Assembly: GCA_963796485.1 (NCBI GenBank) | Contig: CAWCLV010000001.1 | Location: forward strand, 2,232,001-2,296,000 | Direction: 5' to 3' | From: CAWCDJ01 sp963796485 | GTDB lineage: Bacteria; Acidobacteriota; Terriglobia; Bryobacterales; Bryobacteraceae | Length of the DNA: 64,000 bases | In this document: positions 9,641 through 19,260 of the stretch, piece by piece | How the letters are laid out: each line of letters begins with the position of its first letter | How positions within the stretch are numbered: position 1 is the stretch's first letter | The notes under the pieces: generated by a model | Told to the model about the DNA's origin: nothing | The model's input: only the letters and a program-made list of their open reading frames with translations | The model's database searches: none | Program-made: the position numbers and the translations under genes

Positions 9641-11163
9641 TGCGCCGGGATGGCGGCTTCCGACGTGAACGGCGAAGCCGGCAGCCCGGCGGAGTTGAAC
9701 AGGTTGACCTCGGGAGCGTTGGCCCAACCGTACCGTACGTACTTTGGTCCTGGCACCCGCGCACTGCTCACCACCACCGTTTTTCCGTCGATCCGCGCTT
9801 CGGCATTCACGAACCGGCCGTCCTCGCCCGCCACCTCGAAGCCCCGCAGGGCACCCCCGCGCGCCACCAGGCCGCCGGCCGCGTGATCGAACCACAGGCG
9901 GATGCCCGCGCCCTCGGGAGTCGCCTGACGGTATGCCGGGCCGGAGTATTCGACGTGCTCGCCATAGGCCAGCGCCCGCGCCGCCAGCGCCAGCCGCACG
10001 CCGACGGTCTGCTTGTCCGCCGGATGGACGTTATCCGGATTGCCAATATCGATCGTCACCGCCATCGCCGTATTCGCCACCGCAAGCGCGCGGCGCTGTG
10101 CCTCCCGGATGACCGCCCACGCCTCCGTTGCGTTCGACTTGAAATTCGCGATCTGCACGAACAGGAAGGGAAAATTACCCTCGCGCCACTGCGCGCGCCA
10201 GTCGTCGATCAGCGCCGGGAAGATCCTGGCATACATCGGGGCGAACGAAAGCCGGCTGTTGGATTCGCCCTGGTACCAGATCACGCCTTTGATCGTGTAC
10301 GGCAAGACCGGCGCCACCATCCCGTTGAACAGCCCCGCCGGGGCCCACGACGCCGGGTCCGGCCGCCACGGATGCGGTTGCGGAGCGCGTCCGGCCTTTC
10401 TTGCCTCCGCGTCGTCGCGCCGCTCTCCGGCCAGGATCTCCGCCGTATCCGCCTGCGACTTCATCATCTGGGCGCGCGTGGCGAACAATGGCATCAAACC
10501 GGCGTCGGAAGCGATCCCTTCCAGGCTCATCCACGCCTCGGCCACGGTCCCGCCCCAGGTCGAATCAATCAGCCCGATCGGCACGTGCTCGCGTTCCGCC
10601 AGTTCGCGCCCGAAAAAGTAGGCAGCCGCGGAGAAATTCGCAGCCGTTTCCGGATCGCACACGGTCCACGACGCGTTGACGTCGCGCAGCGGAAAATCGG
10701 CCGACTTATCCGGAATGACAAGCAGCCGGATCTGCGGCTGGTTGGCGTGCGCGATCTCTTCCGCCGAGTCTTTCAGAGGCGCGCCGGCGAACCCCTTCAG
10801 CGGCATCTCCATATTGGACTGCCCCGACGCGAACCACACGTCGCCGACCCACACGTCCTCCAAGACGATCCGGTTGCTGCCCGCCACCGTCAGTTGATAA
10901 GGACCGCCCGCGGGCTCCGGCGGCAGGTAGACACTCCAACTTCCGAGGCTATCTCCCGCCGTGTCGCGAGTGGCTCCGTGCAGCGAAACCGAGACTTTCT
11001 CTCCGGGAGCCGCCCAGCCCCAAACGTGAACCGGCATCTCGCGCTGCAGCACCATGTGGCTGCTGAGAATCCCCGGCAGCCTGGCTTCGCACCGTCCGAC
11101 CGGCACGTAGCACGCAAGCAGAAGTGCCGGTCCAAGAAGTAAAGCAGTAGAGCGCATATGCAT
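9637..11163 (-). CDS. Sialate O-acetylesterase family protein, secreted
   Basis: About 508 residues with a signal peptide (STALLLGPALLLACYVPVG). The SGNH-type hydrolase core begins near residue 115 with the nucleophile serine in FASGQSNMEMP and ends with the acid/His pair in DNVHPADKQTVGVRLA near residue 385. Between them lie blocks typical of the SASA family (IGLIDSTWGGTVAEAW and GVIWYQGESN). The family removes O-acetyl groups from sialic acids, and in plant-degrading bacteria from xylan or pectin side chains. In this CAZyme-rich setting a glycan de-acetylation role outside the cytoplasm is likely. Two in-frame ATGs are possible (11163 and 11157). The stop codon lies inside a family A repeat. 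Confidence 0.9.
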   Translation of the reverse strand: MHMRSTALLLGPALLLACYVPVGRCEARLPGILSSHMVLQREMPVHVWGWAAPGEKVSVSLHGATRDTAGDSLGSWSVYLPPEPAGGPYQLTVAGSNRIVLEDVWVGDVWFASGQSNMEMPLKGFAGAPLKDSAEEIAHANQPQIRLLVIPDKSADFPLRDVNASWTVCDPETAANFSAAAYFFGRELAEREHVPIGLIDSTWGGTVAEAWMSLEGIASDAGLMPLFATRAQMMKSQADTAEILAGERRDDAEARKAGRAPQPHPWRPDPASWAPAGLFNGMVAPVLPYTIKGVIWYQGESNSRLSFAPMYARIFPALIDDWRAQWREGNFPFLFVQIANFKSNATEAWAVIREAQRRALAVANTAMAVTIDIGNPDNVHPADKQTVGVRLALAARALAYGEHVEYSGPAYRQATPEGAGIRLWFDHAAGGLVARGGALRGFEVAGEDGRFVNAEARIDGKTVVVSSARVPGPKYVRYGWANAPEVNLFNSAGLPASPFTSEAAIPAQ

Positions 11164-11199
11164 CGATTCTCGCGCACCTCGCTCCCGGGTGCCGCCCTC

Positions 11200-11228
11200 T
11201 TGACCTCTACTGTACTACCCGTCATAAT
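11200..11228 (+). promoter_or_regulatory. Sigma-70-type promoter of the GntR-ABC operon (probably leaderless)
   Basis: TTGACC at 11200-11205, a 17-bp spacer and CATAAT at 11223-11228. The GTG start of the regulator begins 6 nt after the -10 box, at the expected transcription start. There is no room for a ribosome binding site, so the message is probably leaderless. An autoregulatory operator for the YtrA-type repressor would be expected here. Confidence 0.65.
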
Positions 11229-11234
11229 ACACCA

Positions 11235-11663
11235 GTGATTCCATTCCGGGTTGTTTTCCAGCCGGGCGTCTCGCTTTACGAACAGGTGGTCTACGCCGCG
11301 AAAAAGGCCCTGGTGTCCGGCCAGCTGCGGCCCGGCGACCCATTCCCTTCCGTCCGCACCCTCAGCGCGGAACTGAAGATCAACCCCAACACCGCGCACA
11401 AGGTGATCACTCATCTCCTCAACGAACACCTCCTGGAAGTTCTGCCCGGCACCGGCACGGTGGTTGCCCATCCGCCGCCCTCAACCGCCGCGGAGCGCTC
11501 CCGCCTGCTGGAAAATCAGGTGGAGCAATTGGTGGTGGAGGCCAAAAAGCTCGGCATGCGGCTGGCCGACGTCTCCGCCGCGCTGGCGCGCCACTGGGAA
11601 CAGCTCGAAAGCCGGGAAGGAGACCTGGTAACCGGCGGTAAAGGAGCAAGAAGGAAGTCATGA
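11235..11663 (+). CDS. GntR-family transcriptional regulator, YtrA subfamily
   Basis: A short GntR regulator of 142 residues. Residues ~10-75 form the winged helix (YEQVVYAAKKALVSGQL, then FPSVRTLSAELKINPNTAHKVITHL). The C-terminal tail is only ~65 residues and helical, which is the YtrA subfamily layout lacking a large effector domain. YtrA-type regulators normally repress the ABC transporter operon in which they are encoded. That fits here, since the stop codon overlaps the ATG of the ATPase gene (ATGA at 11660). The start is GTG at 11235, placed by the promoter just upstream. Confidence 0.88.
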   Translation: MIPFRVVFQPGVSLYEQVVYAAKKALVSGQLRPGDPFPSVRTLSAELKINPNTAHKVITHLLNEHLLEVLPGTGTVVAHPPPSTAAERSRLLENQVEQLVVEAKKLGMRLADVSAALARHWEQLESREGDLVTGGKGARRKS

Positions 11664-12559
11664 CCTGCGCGATTCGCACCTGTAATCTCTCCAAGCGCTT
11701 CCGGCGGACGCCGGTGCTGAACGGCCTGACCATGGACGTACCCGAAGGCAGCATCTATGGCCTCGTCGGGCCCAACGGCGCCGGAAAGACCACCACCATC
11801 AAGACCCTCATGAACATCTTTCCGCCGAGCGGAGGGTGGTCGGAGGTCCTGGAGACCGATTCGCGCCACCTTTCTCCGCGGCAGTTCGCACAGATCGGCT
11901 ACGTCTCCGAGAACCAGGAGATGCCCGGCTGGATGACGGTCGGCTACTTCCTCGAATACCTCAGCCATTTTTATCCGACTTGGGATCGCGAGCTCGCATC
12001 TGAACTGGTGCGCCAGTTCCAGCTGCCGCTCGACCGCAAACTGCGCCACCTCTCACACGGCATGCGCATGAAAGCCGCGCTGGCCTCCTCCCTCGCCTAC
12101 CGCCCGAAACTGATCGTGCTCGACGAGCCCTTCACCGGCCTCGACGCCCTCGTGCGCGACGAGTTGATCGAAGGCTTTCTGCCCCGCGCCGAGAACACCA
12201 CCATCTTCATCTCCTCCCACGACCTGACCGAGATCGAAAGCTTCGCCAGCCACATCGGCTACCTCGATCATGGACGCCTGCAATTCTCCGAGGAACTCGA
12301 CACTCTGAGCGGACGTTTTCGCGAGATCGTCCTGACCTTCTCTGCCGCGCCGCCGCTGCCGGCCGAATGGCCGAAGACCTGGCTCAAGCCGGAGACCAGC
12401 GCCGCGGTGATCCGCTTCATCGACACGCGGTTCGACGACGAGCGCACGCCTGAGGACGTTCGCCGCCTCTTCCCGGGTTTCCACGATATGGCGGTGAACG
12501 GAATGCCGCTTCGCTCCATCTTCGTGACCCTGGCGAAAGCCGGGCGGGCGGCCGCGTGA
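11660..12559 (+). CDS. ABC transporter ATP-binding protein
   Basis: A 299-residue ABC ATPase. Walker A is GPNGAGKTT (residues ~36-44), the signature is LSHGMRMKAALASSLA (~130), Walker B is LIVLDEPFTGLD (~155) and the H-loop is ISSHD (~190). The C-terminal ~90 residues are a variable domain as in YtrB/CcmA-like exporters. It is coupled to both neighbours by 4-nt overlaps (ATGA with the regulator, GTGA with the first permease). It should power the two membrane proteins that follow. The substrate is unknown; YtrA-linked systems are often induced by cell-envelope antibiotics. Confidence 0.92.
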   Translation: MTCAIRTCNLSKRFRRTPVLNGLTMDVPEGSIYGLVGPNGAGKTTTIKTLMNIFPPSGGWSEVLETDSRHLSPRQFAQIGYVSENQEMPGWMTVGYFLEYLSHFYPTWDRELASELVRQFQLPLDRKLRHLSHGMRMKAALASSLAYRPKLIVLDEPFTGLDALVRDELIEGFLPRAENTTIFISSHDLTEIESFASHIGYLDHGRLQFSEELDTLSGRFREIVLTFSAAPPLPAEWPKTWLKPETSAAVIRFIDTRFDDERTPEDVRRLFPGFHDMAVNGMPLRSIFVTLAKAGRAAA

Positions 12560-14046
12560 GGATTCGCGACATGCGCCAGGTGCTCGTTATTTTCCGCAAA
12601 GACGCGTCTCACCTCTGGCCGCGCCTGCTGCCGGCCTTTGCCCTGACCGCGGTGATGGGCTGGCTCGACTCCGTCGGTTTCTCCAGCCCTCTGGAGGGAC
12701 TGGTCGAAATTCTGTGGGTGCTCTCATACCTCTACGCCGGCGCATGCCTGATTCACGAGGAGACGCTCCCCGGCGACCACCAGTTCTGGCTCACGCGGCC
12801 CTATGACTGGCGCCGGCTCCTCGCCGCGAAGCTTCTCTTCCTGGCCCTCTTCGCCGCGCTCCCGCTGATGACCGCCGAGGCTGTCGCGCTCGCCGTGAAC
12901 GGCCTGTCGCCGGCGCGATACGCCGCCCCGCTGCTCTCGACCGCCGCTGCGTTCGCTGGCGCGGTCGCGCTGATCGCTGCCGCACTCGCGGCCGTAACCG
13001 AAACGCTCGTCCAACTCCTCTGGGCCGTGCTGGCGCTCGCCGCCGTCGAGTCTTTCGCGGCGATTACCGGCTCGGGCTCCGGCGGTTGGATCGCAGCGGT
13101 GTCGCTGGGAGCCGTGATCGCGGCTGCCGGAATGGCCGTGTTGCTCGTGCAGTATGCCTTCCGCAAGACGCTGCTCTCGCGCGGCATCGTGGCGGGCGCG
13201 GTTCTGATCGCCGCGGCAACTCCGTATGCCGGAGCGTGGCATGCCGGGTGGATGTTGCATGCGAAGCTGTTCTCCCCGCCAGTCGAACTTCCGCAGGTCC
13301 TGGTCGCGTTCGACCCCGCCGATAGAAACCCGGTAAGCTACGCCGAAGCGTCTCGCTTTCCAGGTCCGGGCCAGGAAGGGCTGTACCTTCCGGTTCGCGT
13401 AAGCGGAATCCCGGACGGCGCCTCCGTCATTACGGAGCGAATCTCCGCCAACATCGAAACGAAGGACGGAACGCGCTGGAATTCCGGCTGGGTGCCGGCA
13501 GGAGGCCTCACCCCCGCTGGTTCCACCCGGGATCTGGATCTGATCCGCGCCGCGGGACCCGCCTGGCTCTACGTGAACGTGGACCGGAGTTTCTACCGCG
13601 CCGTCCAAGATTCTCCCGTGCAAATAGACGTCTCGCTTGCCCTGGTTCTCCTTAAGGACCGGGCCGCCGCTTCGCTGAGCGCGCCGGGACGGACCGCCCA
13701 CCTACCTCAGGAGGGCATCTGCGAGTTGATTCCCGGCCCCCCACTTTCGAACGGCGTCCGGGGCGTGCGCAACCTGATCGCGTTCTGCGGCTGGCCCGGC
13801 AGCGGACCGGCCTACGCGGCACTACGCACCGGACCTTCCGAGACGCCCCTACGATATGGCAGCCAGGCGCCGCTCTGGCCCCAGGGCTCCGTCTGGCAGC
13901 GCGAGTCCGCGCTCTTCTCGGTCCGGGAAGGCGTCGATGTACGCCTGGAGACCTGGCGTGCGGCCGCCTATTTCGACCGCGACCTGACCATTCCGCAGAT
14001 TCGCCTGAAAGACTATGCCGCCCCGCGGGCGACGGATCTTGAGTAA
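12556..14046 (+). CDS. ABC transporter permease (first of two paralogs)
   Basis: A 496-residue membrane protein starting at the GTG that overlaps the ATPase stop. The N-terminal half holds about six hydrophobic segments (for example AAALIAAALAAVTE-type stretches between residues 20 and 240). The C-terminal half is a soluble, beta-rich domain with no recognised motif. The N-terminus VIFRKDASHLWPRLLPAF and the segment EETLPGDHQFWLTRPYDWRRLLAAK are nearly repeated in the next gene, so the two permeases arose by duplication. Together with the ATPase they probably form a heteromeric exporter. Confidence 0.8.
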   Translation: MRIRDMRQVLVIFRKDASHLWPRLLPAFALTAVMGWLDSVGFSSPLEGLVEILWVLSYLYAGACLIHEETLPGDHQFWLTRPYDWRRLLAAKLLFLALFAALPLMTAEAVALAVNGLSPARYAAPLLSTAAAFAGAVALIAAALAAVTETLVQLLWAVLALAAVESFAAITGSGSGGWIAAVSLGAVIAAAGMAVLLVQYAFRKTLLSRGIVAGAVLIAAATPYAGAWHAGWMLHAKLFSPPVELPQVLVAFDPADRNPVSYAEASRFPGPGQEGLYLPVRVSGIPDGASVITERISANIETKDGTRWNSGWVPAGGLTPAGSTRDLDLIRAAGPAWLYVNVDRSFYRAVQDSPVQIDVSLALVLLKDRAAASLSAPGRTAHLPQEGICELIPGPPLSNGVRGVRNLIAFCGWPGSGPAYAALRTGPSETPLRYGSQAPLWPQGSVWQRESALFSVREGVDVRLETWRAAAYFDRDLTIPQIRLKDYAAPRATDLE

Positions 14047-14052
14047 ACAGCC

Positions 14053-15471
14053 ATGCACCGAACCCTCGCCATCTTCCGGAAGGACGCCCGCCATCTTTGG
14101 CCGCAGATCTCCGTTCTGACAGCGCTCATGGCGCTCGCCGCCGTCCTCGATCCCACGTACACCCGCCATTCGACGGCCGTTTACGACTTCCTGCCCTCCT
14201 TCGCGCTTCCGGCCGCCTGCTGGCTGGTCGTGATTTCGGCGATCCACCAGGAGAGTCTGCCCGGACACGGACAGTACTGGCTGACCCGTCCCTGCTCCTG
14301 GAAAGAACTGCTGGCCGCCAAAATTTTATTTATCGCGGCGTTCGTCAACCTGCCGTTGCTCGTCTATCACGCCGGAGTGTATGCCGCTCTCGGCATCCCC
14401 ATTCTGGCTCACTTGCCTGCCTTGCTTTGGCGGCAGGTCTTCTTCACCAGCTTTTACATCCTGCCCGCCGCGGCGCTGGCAGCCATCACCCGAAACCTCG
14501 GCCAAGTGGTCCTTGGCGCACTGGCCGGAGCCGCTTCCGCATGGGTGGCGGGACTCGCATTGCTGTTCCTTTCCCGGTTTCGCATCGTCGCATTCCAGGG
14601 GCTGAACGGCTCGATGCTCGGCATCACCGCCGCGGTTGTCGTCCTGGGCGCCGGGGCGGTTCTGGTTTTCGAATACGCCAGCCGCCGCACGGCGGTCGCG
14701 CGGCTGCTCACCGCCGCCGTCGCCGCGGTCCTCATGGGGATCACGATCATCGGCCCGCAGGGATTCGGCCGCGCCTCCAGCCAGCTTAGCGGGACGTCTC
14801 TCGCGCTCGACCCCGCGCCCGACCGCAAGAGCCTGATGGCGCCGAGCGTCAGGCCAGGGATCGCCGCGCTGGATATTCCTGTCCACCTGTCGAGGATCCC
14901 CAGCGGCACCGTTCTCGAACAGAGGCGGATCACCGTTTGGATCGAACTCCCCGGCGGCCGGCCTCCTCAAAAGGCGGATGGCGGACTGCACGACTTCTCC
15001 GGTGACCGCGCCTGGCTCGACGTCTTCCTCGACCGCAGTCTCCTCGATTTGGCGCAATCCGTGCCGGCAGATCTCTCCGGCTCTCTCTCGTTCGATAGGT
15101 TCGGCCGCTCCCTCAGTTACCCGCTCCCACGGGGCCGCGCGCTCGCAGTACCGGACGTCGGAGTTTGCCGCGATTCCCGGGACTCCGATGGCGCGATCGC
15201 GTTCTCTTGCTACTCCCCTGCCCCGCGCGCCGCCCTCGCCGTCGCCAATTCGAAAAGCCGCCTGAACTGGATCGTGCCGCAGGGCTCCGTCGAGCGCGGT
15301 GTCCCCACCGCCTCCGGCTTTCCGCCGCTCCAGAATTTCGTGACCCAGGTTGGGTACCGGAATTGGGCCGAGGTCGGCAATGCCCGCCTCGTTTCACTCG
15401 AACCTCTGCCGCCGGTTCGCGTGTCGTTCGAGTTCCCCGGCCTGCACCTGGCGGATTACCTGGTCCGGTGA
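14053..15471 (+). CDS. ABC transporter permease (second of two paralogs)
   Basis: A 472-residue membrane protein, 6 nt after the previous gene. It shares the signature blocks LAIFRKDARHLWP and QESLPGHGQYWLTRPCSWKE with the first permease. About six membrane spans precede residue 240 and a soluble C-terminal domain follows. Overall divergence outside these blocks is high, so the duplication is not recent. It is the last gene of the operon that starts at 11235, and it converges on the TolB-like gene only 6 bp further on. Confidence 0.8.
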   Translation: MHRTLAIFRKDARHLWPQISVLTALMALAAVLDPTYTRHSTAVYDFLPSFALPAACWLVVISAIHQESLPGHGQYWLTRPCSWKELLAAKILFIAAFVNLPLLVYHAGVYAALGIPILAHLPALLWRQVFFTSFYILPAAALAAITRNLGQVVLGALAGAASAWVAGLALLFLSRFRIVAFQGLNGSMLGITAAVVVLGAGAVLVFEYASRRTAVARLLTAAVAAVLMGITIIGPQGFGRASSQLSGTSLALDPAPDRKSLMAPSVRPGIAALDIPVHLSRIPSGTVLEQRRITVWIELPGGRPPQKADGGLHDFSGDRAWLDVFLDRSLLDLAQSVPADLSGSLSFDRFGRSLSYPLPRGRALAVPDVGVCRDSRDSDGAIAFSCYSPAPRAALAVANSKSRLNWIVPQGSVERGVPTASGFPPLQNFVTQVGYRNWAEVGNARLVSLEPLPPVRVSFEFPGLHLADYLVR

Positions 15472-15477
15472 TGCCGC

Positions 15478-16950
15478 CTACGGAATTAGTTGATAGCTCA
15501 CGAACGCCAGTCTGCGGCTGTCCGGCGACCACGAGGGCACGTTGATAGTCCCCTGCCCACCGAAGAGTTTGGCCAGGATCGTGATTTTGCGCGTCGCCAC
15601 GTCCATGATCCGCAGCATTACATCCTTATTCTCCGGATGGCCGCTGACGCCTTTTTCGTAGGTCAGAAATACAATGCGCTTGCCGTCCGGCGAGATGTGC
15701 GGGAACCAGTTATTGTATTCGTCGTCCGGGGTGACCTGCTCCTGTTCGCCCCCGTCCGGCTTCATGCGCCAGATTTGCATCAAACCGCTGCGGACCGAAT
15801 TAAAGTAGATGTACTTTCCGTCAGGCGAATATTCGGGCCCGTCGTCCAGCCCCTCCGCCATCGTCAGCCGCCTCTCTTCGCCGCCCGCCGCCGGGATGGT
15901 ATAGATGTCGAAATTGCCGTTCCGCTCTCCGCAGAATGCCAGCGTCGCGCCGTCCGGCGACCAGCCGTGGAAATACGAAGGCGCCTTCTCCGTCACTCTC
16001 CGCGCCGGCCCGCCCCCGCTCGGGACCACGTATATCACCGACCGGTGGTCCCCCTGCGATTGGTCGCTGATCGCGATCATCGTCCCGTCGAACGAGATCG
16101 CATGATCGTTGTTCAGGCGAGTGGCGATCCCGGTATCGAGGGACTGCGGCGTCCCGCCGTCTACCGCGATGCGGTGCAACCGGCCGTCCGCATTGAACAC
16201 GAGCATGTTGTCCCTGGTCCAGTTGGGTGCTTCGAACCGCCCCGGGGCGGCATAAGCGACCCGCGCGTCCGTCGAGGCGACCGTCACCGTCTCCAGCGTG
16301 CTGTACAGCTTCGGCTGCCCCGAGCCCGGGTGCACCGGGGTCACTTCCACGTTACGGAAGACCGCCGTCTCGACCGCGTCCTTGTTATGGGCGCTCACCC
16401 CGATCCCCACATAGAAAGGATCCTTCAGCGGCACCTTCATCGACCCGCCCGAGAGATGCAGGTTACCGTCCTCTCCCGTCACGTCCATGTAGAAGTAGGC
16501 CCCGATCCTGGTGATCCGCACACGCTTCGGCGCGGACAGATTCGATTGCACCTCGTGTGTCGCCGCGCCCTGCGCTTCCCGTGCCTGCAACGAAGTCAGG
16601 CCGACTCCGTGGACCGCGGCGTCCGCATAGGCCGCATCCGCGTCCAGGCTCTGGCGGATCATCAGCACGCCCTTCTTATGCGGGTCGCCTCCCGTCTCCG
16701 GGAAACTCACATCCGCCGCGATCGAAACGTCTCCCGATACCTTTTTCCAAACGTAGTGGAACGCATCCGCCGTTCCCCAGATGTTCTCGCCGCCGGCGAC
16801 GATCCGGTACGTCCTGCTCCCGGCATCGTATTCCACCGAGCCCTTGTGCGAAACGGTGCCGACATCGCCGTGCCCTTCGAAGACTCCCGGCTGTGCCATC
16901 ATCCACGGTGAAAACGCGACCGCCGCCGCGATCATCCGCGCGATCTTCAT
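15478..16950 (-). CDS. Secreted TolB-like beta-propeller protein with concanavalin-like N-terminal domain
   Basis: A 490-residue protein starting at ATG 16950, preceded by GGGAGG 8 nt upstream. The signal peptide is MKIARMIAAAVAFSPWMMA. Residues ~25-205 look like a DUF1349/concanavalin-type domain (GTADAFHYVWKKVSGDVSIA, GVLMIRQSLDADAAYAD). The rest is a WD40/TolB propeller with repeated blades (FHGWSPDGATLAFCGERNG, EYSPDGKYIYFNSVRSG, PHISPDGKRIVFLTY, SWSPDSRRLAFVSY). Such proteins are periplasmic or surface-bound and are often annotated as biopolymer transporter TolB or as glycan-binding proteins. It is divergent from the GH30-like gene, 93 bp away, and may be co-regulated with it. Confidence 0.8.
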   Translation of the reverse strand: MKIARMIAAAVAFSPWMMAQPGVFEGHGDVGTVSHKGSVEYDAGSRTYRIVAGGENIWGTADAFHYVWKKVSGDVSIAADVSFPETGGDPHKKGVLMIRQSLDADAAYADAAVHGVGLTSLQAREAQGAATHEVQSNLSAPKRVRITRIGAYFYMDVTGEDGNLHLSGGSMKVPLKDPFYVGIGVSAHNKDAVETAVFRNVEVTPVHPGSGQPKLYSTLETVTVASTDARVAYAAPGRFEAPNWTRDNMLVFNADGRLHRIAVDGGTPQSLDTGIATRLNNDHAISFDGTMIAISDQSQGDHRSVIYVVPSGGGPARRVTEKAPSYFHGWSPDGATLAFCGERNGNFDIYTIPAAGGEERRLTMAEGLDDGPEYSPDGKYIYFNSVRSGLMQIWRMKPDGGEQEQVTPDDEYNNWFPHISPDGKRIVFLTYEKGVSGHPENKDVMLRIMDVATRKITILAKLFGGQGTINVPSWSPDSRRLAFVSYQLIP

Positions 16951-17043
16951 TTGCAATCCTCCCGACATGGTTCGAAGAGCGACGACTATACCATGCGGTG
17001 CTCTGTTCGTCTTTTCGGGAGCCGCAAGATAGAATCGTCGGTG

Positions 17044-19107
17044 ATGATTCGGACAACCGGCTTCATAATTCTCTGTTTTGCCCTCGCAGGTTCGGCGTTC
17101 GCCCAGCCCGAGGTCATGGCCTGGGGCAACATTACCGGGCTCCGGGTGGACGGCCACCTTCTGGAACTCGGCACGAGCATGTGCGTGGCGCAGCCCGAAC
17201 TCGCCGGAGTGAGTTGCACCGGGCGCGAAAAGCAGCAGAACCGCTACTCCCGCAACGGCAGGGTCGAGACCGTTTACGTGCAGATGCGGCCCGACAAGGA
17301 TTTTCGCGATCCCGCGAAGCCCGAATGGGTCATGACCGCGAATGAAGTGGTCCAAGACACCGGGCCGGGCGCCGCCAAAGTCGATCTGGAGTTCACTTCT
17401 CCCTATGCCGCCGAAATCGGCGGATCTTTTCTTGGTATGGAACTTCCGGCATCCGTGTTCTCCGGGGGCTCCGTGGAACTGATCGCCCCCGAGCCCGCCG
17501 CGACCCGACGCACCTCCCTTGCCCCGGGCGGCGGCGACCAGAACGAATATCTCCGGGCTAAAGCCACCGGCGCCCGTTTCATCTCTCCTACCCGGCAGAT
17601 CGAGGTCACCTTTAATGAGCCGACACTCGTGATCGTCCGTGACGACCGCCGCCAGGGCAACTACAACCTGCAGGTGCTGTTCGCCGTCATGATGGGCAGG
17701 ACCACCGCCTGCCAGACCGCGAAGAATACGTTCGCTTTCAAAGTCACCGGCGAAGTGGACAGGAAGCCCGTGGAGATCACACTCGACGCGACGCGGCCCG
17801 GCCAGTTGTTCGATGGCTTCGGCGGTAACTTCCGCCTGCAGAACCCGCGCACCGATCCCCAGGTGATCGACTACTCGCTCGCAAATATGCGGGTCGCCTG
17901 GGGCCGCGTCGAAATGCCGTGGAGCATCTGGCAGCCGGAGGAAGAGGCCGACCCCCTCGCCGCGGCTCGCGCCGGCAACGTCAATCCCCGGATCCGGCAG
18001 GCCATGGAAATGGCGCAACGGCTGGCGCAAAAAGGCATGCCCGTGATCGTCAGCGCCTGGCAGGCGCCCCGATGGGCGATACTCGGCGCCACCGGCCGCG
18101 GGTTCGGACCGGGAGGCATGACGCGCCCCGCCCCGGTCTGCGGCAACATCACCATTGCCCCTACGGAGCAGGAAGGCCCCCGCGGCAATCCGCTCAATCC
18201 CGAAAAAATGGACCGCATCAAGGAGTCGATCGCCGGGTACCTGATCCTCCTTAAGGAACGATACGGCGTCGAGGCCTCGATGTTCAGCTTCAACGAGTCG
18301 GACCTGGGAATCAACGTGCGCCAGACGGGCCGCGAACACGCCGAGATGATCAAGACCTTTGGTGCGTACTTCGCAAGCAGGGGCCTGGCCACGAAACTGG
18401 CGCTCGGCGATACGTCGGACGCCAATCCCATCGATTTCATTCAACCGGCGCTGCACGATCCCGAAGCGATCCGGTACATCGGCGCAGTCGATTTCCATTC
18501 CTGGCGCGGCTGCACCGGCGACATCCTGGCCCAGTGGCGCGACGCCGCCCGCCAGTTGAACGTGCCGCTGATCGTGGCCGAGGGCAGCACCGACGCCGCC
18601 GCCTGGCGATATCCCCAGATCTTGAACGAGCAGTCCTTCGCCTTATACGAGATCAACCTGTACCTGAGGATCCTCTCCATCGCGCAGCCGAGGTCGATCC
18701 TTCAATGGCAGCTGACCGCCGACTACTCCCCCCTGGCGGGCGGCGGCATCTTCAATGACAACAGCCCGCTCCGTCCTACGCGCCGCTTCTGGAACCTCAA
18801 GCAGTTGGCCTCCACGCCGCCGCGATCGTTCGCACTTCCGGTCTCGTGCGACAAGCAGCCCAACCTGACCTGCGCCGCCTTCGGCAACATCGCGGAGGGC
18901 ATCTACACCGTGCACGTCGTGAACAACGGCGCAGCCCGCGCCGCCACCGTCGCCGGGTTCCCCTCCGCCGTCAAACAGTTGCGCGTCTGGGTTACGGACG
19001 CGCAAAACGGGATGCGCCAGTCCGGCCCGATTCCCGTGACGAACGGCAAGGCCGAGATTCCGCTGCCGGCGACCAGCTATACGACCGTGATCGGCGATCC
19101 GCAGTAA
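17044..19107 (+). CDS. GH30-like glycoside hydrolase, secreted
   Basis: A 687-residue protein with the signal peptide TTGFIILCFALAGSAFAQ. The first ~240 residues are a beta-rich domain of unknown type. The catalytic part starts with QLFDGFGGNFRLQNP, close to the QxxDGFGGAF motif of clan GH-A family 30. A Glu in MFSFNESDLG fits the acid/base and a Glu in LIVAEGSTDA fits the nucleophile. The end forms a beta domain typical of GH30 (VHVVNNGAARAATV). Likely substrates are beta-glycosides or xylan-type polymers, acting outside the cell. Start ATG 17044 (GTG 17041 also possible) lies 8 nt after TAGAAT, suggesting a leaderless or near-leaderless mRNA. Confidence 0.7.
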   Translation: MIRTTGFIILCFALAGSAFAQPEVMAWGNITGLRVDGHLLELGTSMCVAQPELAGVSCTGREKQQNRYSRNGRVETVYVQMRPDKDFRDPAKPEWVMTANEVVQDTGPGAAKVDLEFTSPYAAEIGGSFLGMELPASVFSGGSVELIAPEPAATRRTSLAPGGGDQNEYLRAKATGARFISPTRQIEVTFNEPTLVIVRDDRRQGNYNLQVLFAVMMGRTTACQTAKNTFAFKVTGEVDRKPVEITLDATRPGQLFDGFGGNFRLQNPRTDPQVIDYSLANMRVAWGRVEMPWSIWQPEEEADPLAAARAGNVNPRIRQAMEMAQRLAQKGMPVIVSAWQAPRWAILGATGRGFGPGGMTRPAPVCGNITIAPTEQEGPRGNPLNPEKMDRIKESIAGYLILLKERYGVEASMFSFNESDLGINVRQTGREHAEMIKTFGAYFASRGLATKLALGDTSDANPIDFIQPALHDPEAIRYIGAVDFHSWRGCTGDILAQWRDAARQLNVPLIVAEGSTDAAAWRYPQILNEQSFALYEINLYLRILSIAQPRSILQWQLTADYSPLAGGGIFNDNSPLRPTRRFWNLKQLASTPPRSFALPVSCDKQPNLTCAAFGNIAEGIYTVHVVNNGAARAATVAGFPSAVKQLRVWVTDAQNGMRQSGPIPVTNGKAEIPLPATSYTTVIGDPQ

Positions 19108-19260
19108 CTCACAGGCTGTAGATCTTCGCGACAAAGCGAGAGCAGCGGCCGCAAGGGCGCGCAGGTCTCCCCGGCCCGCCCTTTCACTTCTTAATCAAAT
19201 TAATGATTAACTATTTCTTAGGTTTGGTGTTTTATCGGAATTGGCAAGGGAGGGCCCGCG

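Noticed and set aside
16951..18498. Minus-strand extension of the TolB-like frame through the GH30-like gene
   Set aside because: It is antisense to a well-supported gene, and a signal peptide with a ribosome site marks the real start at 16950.
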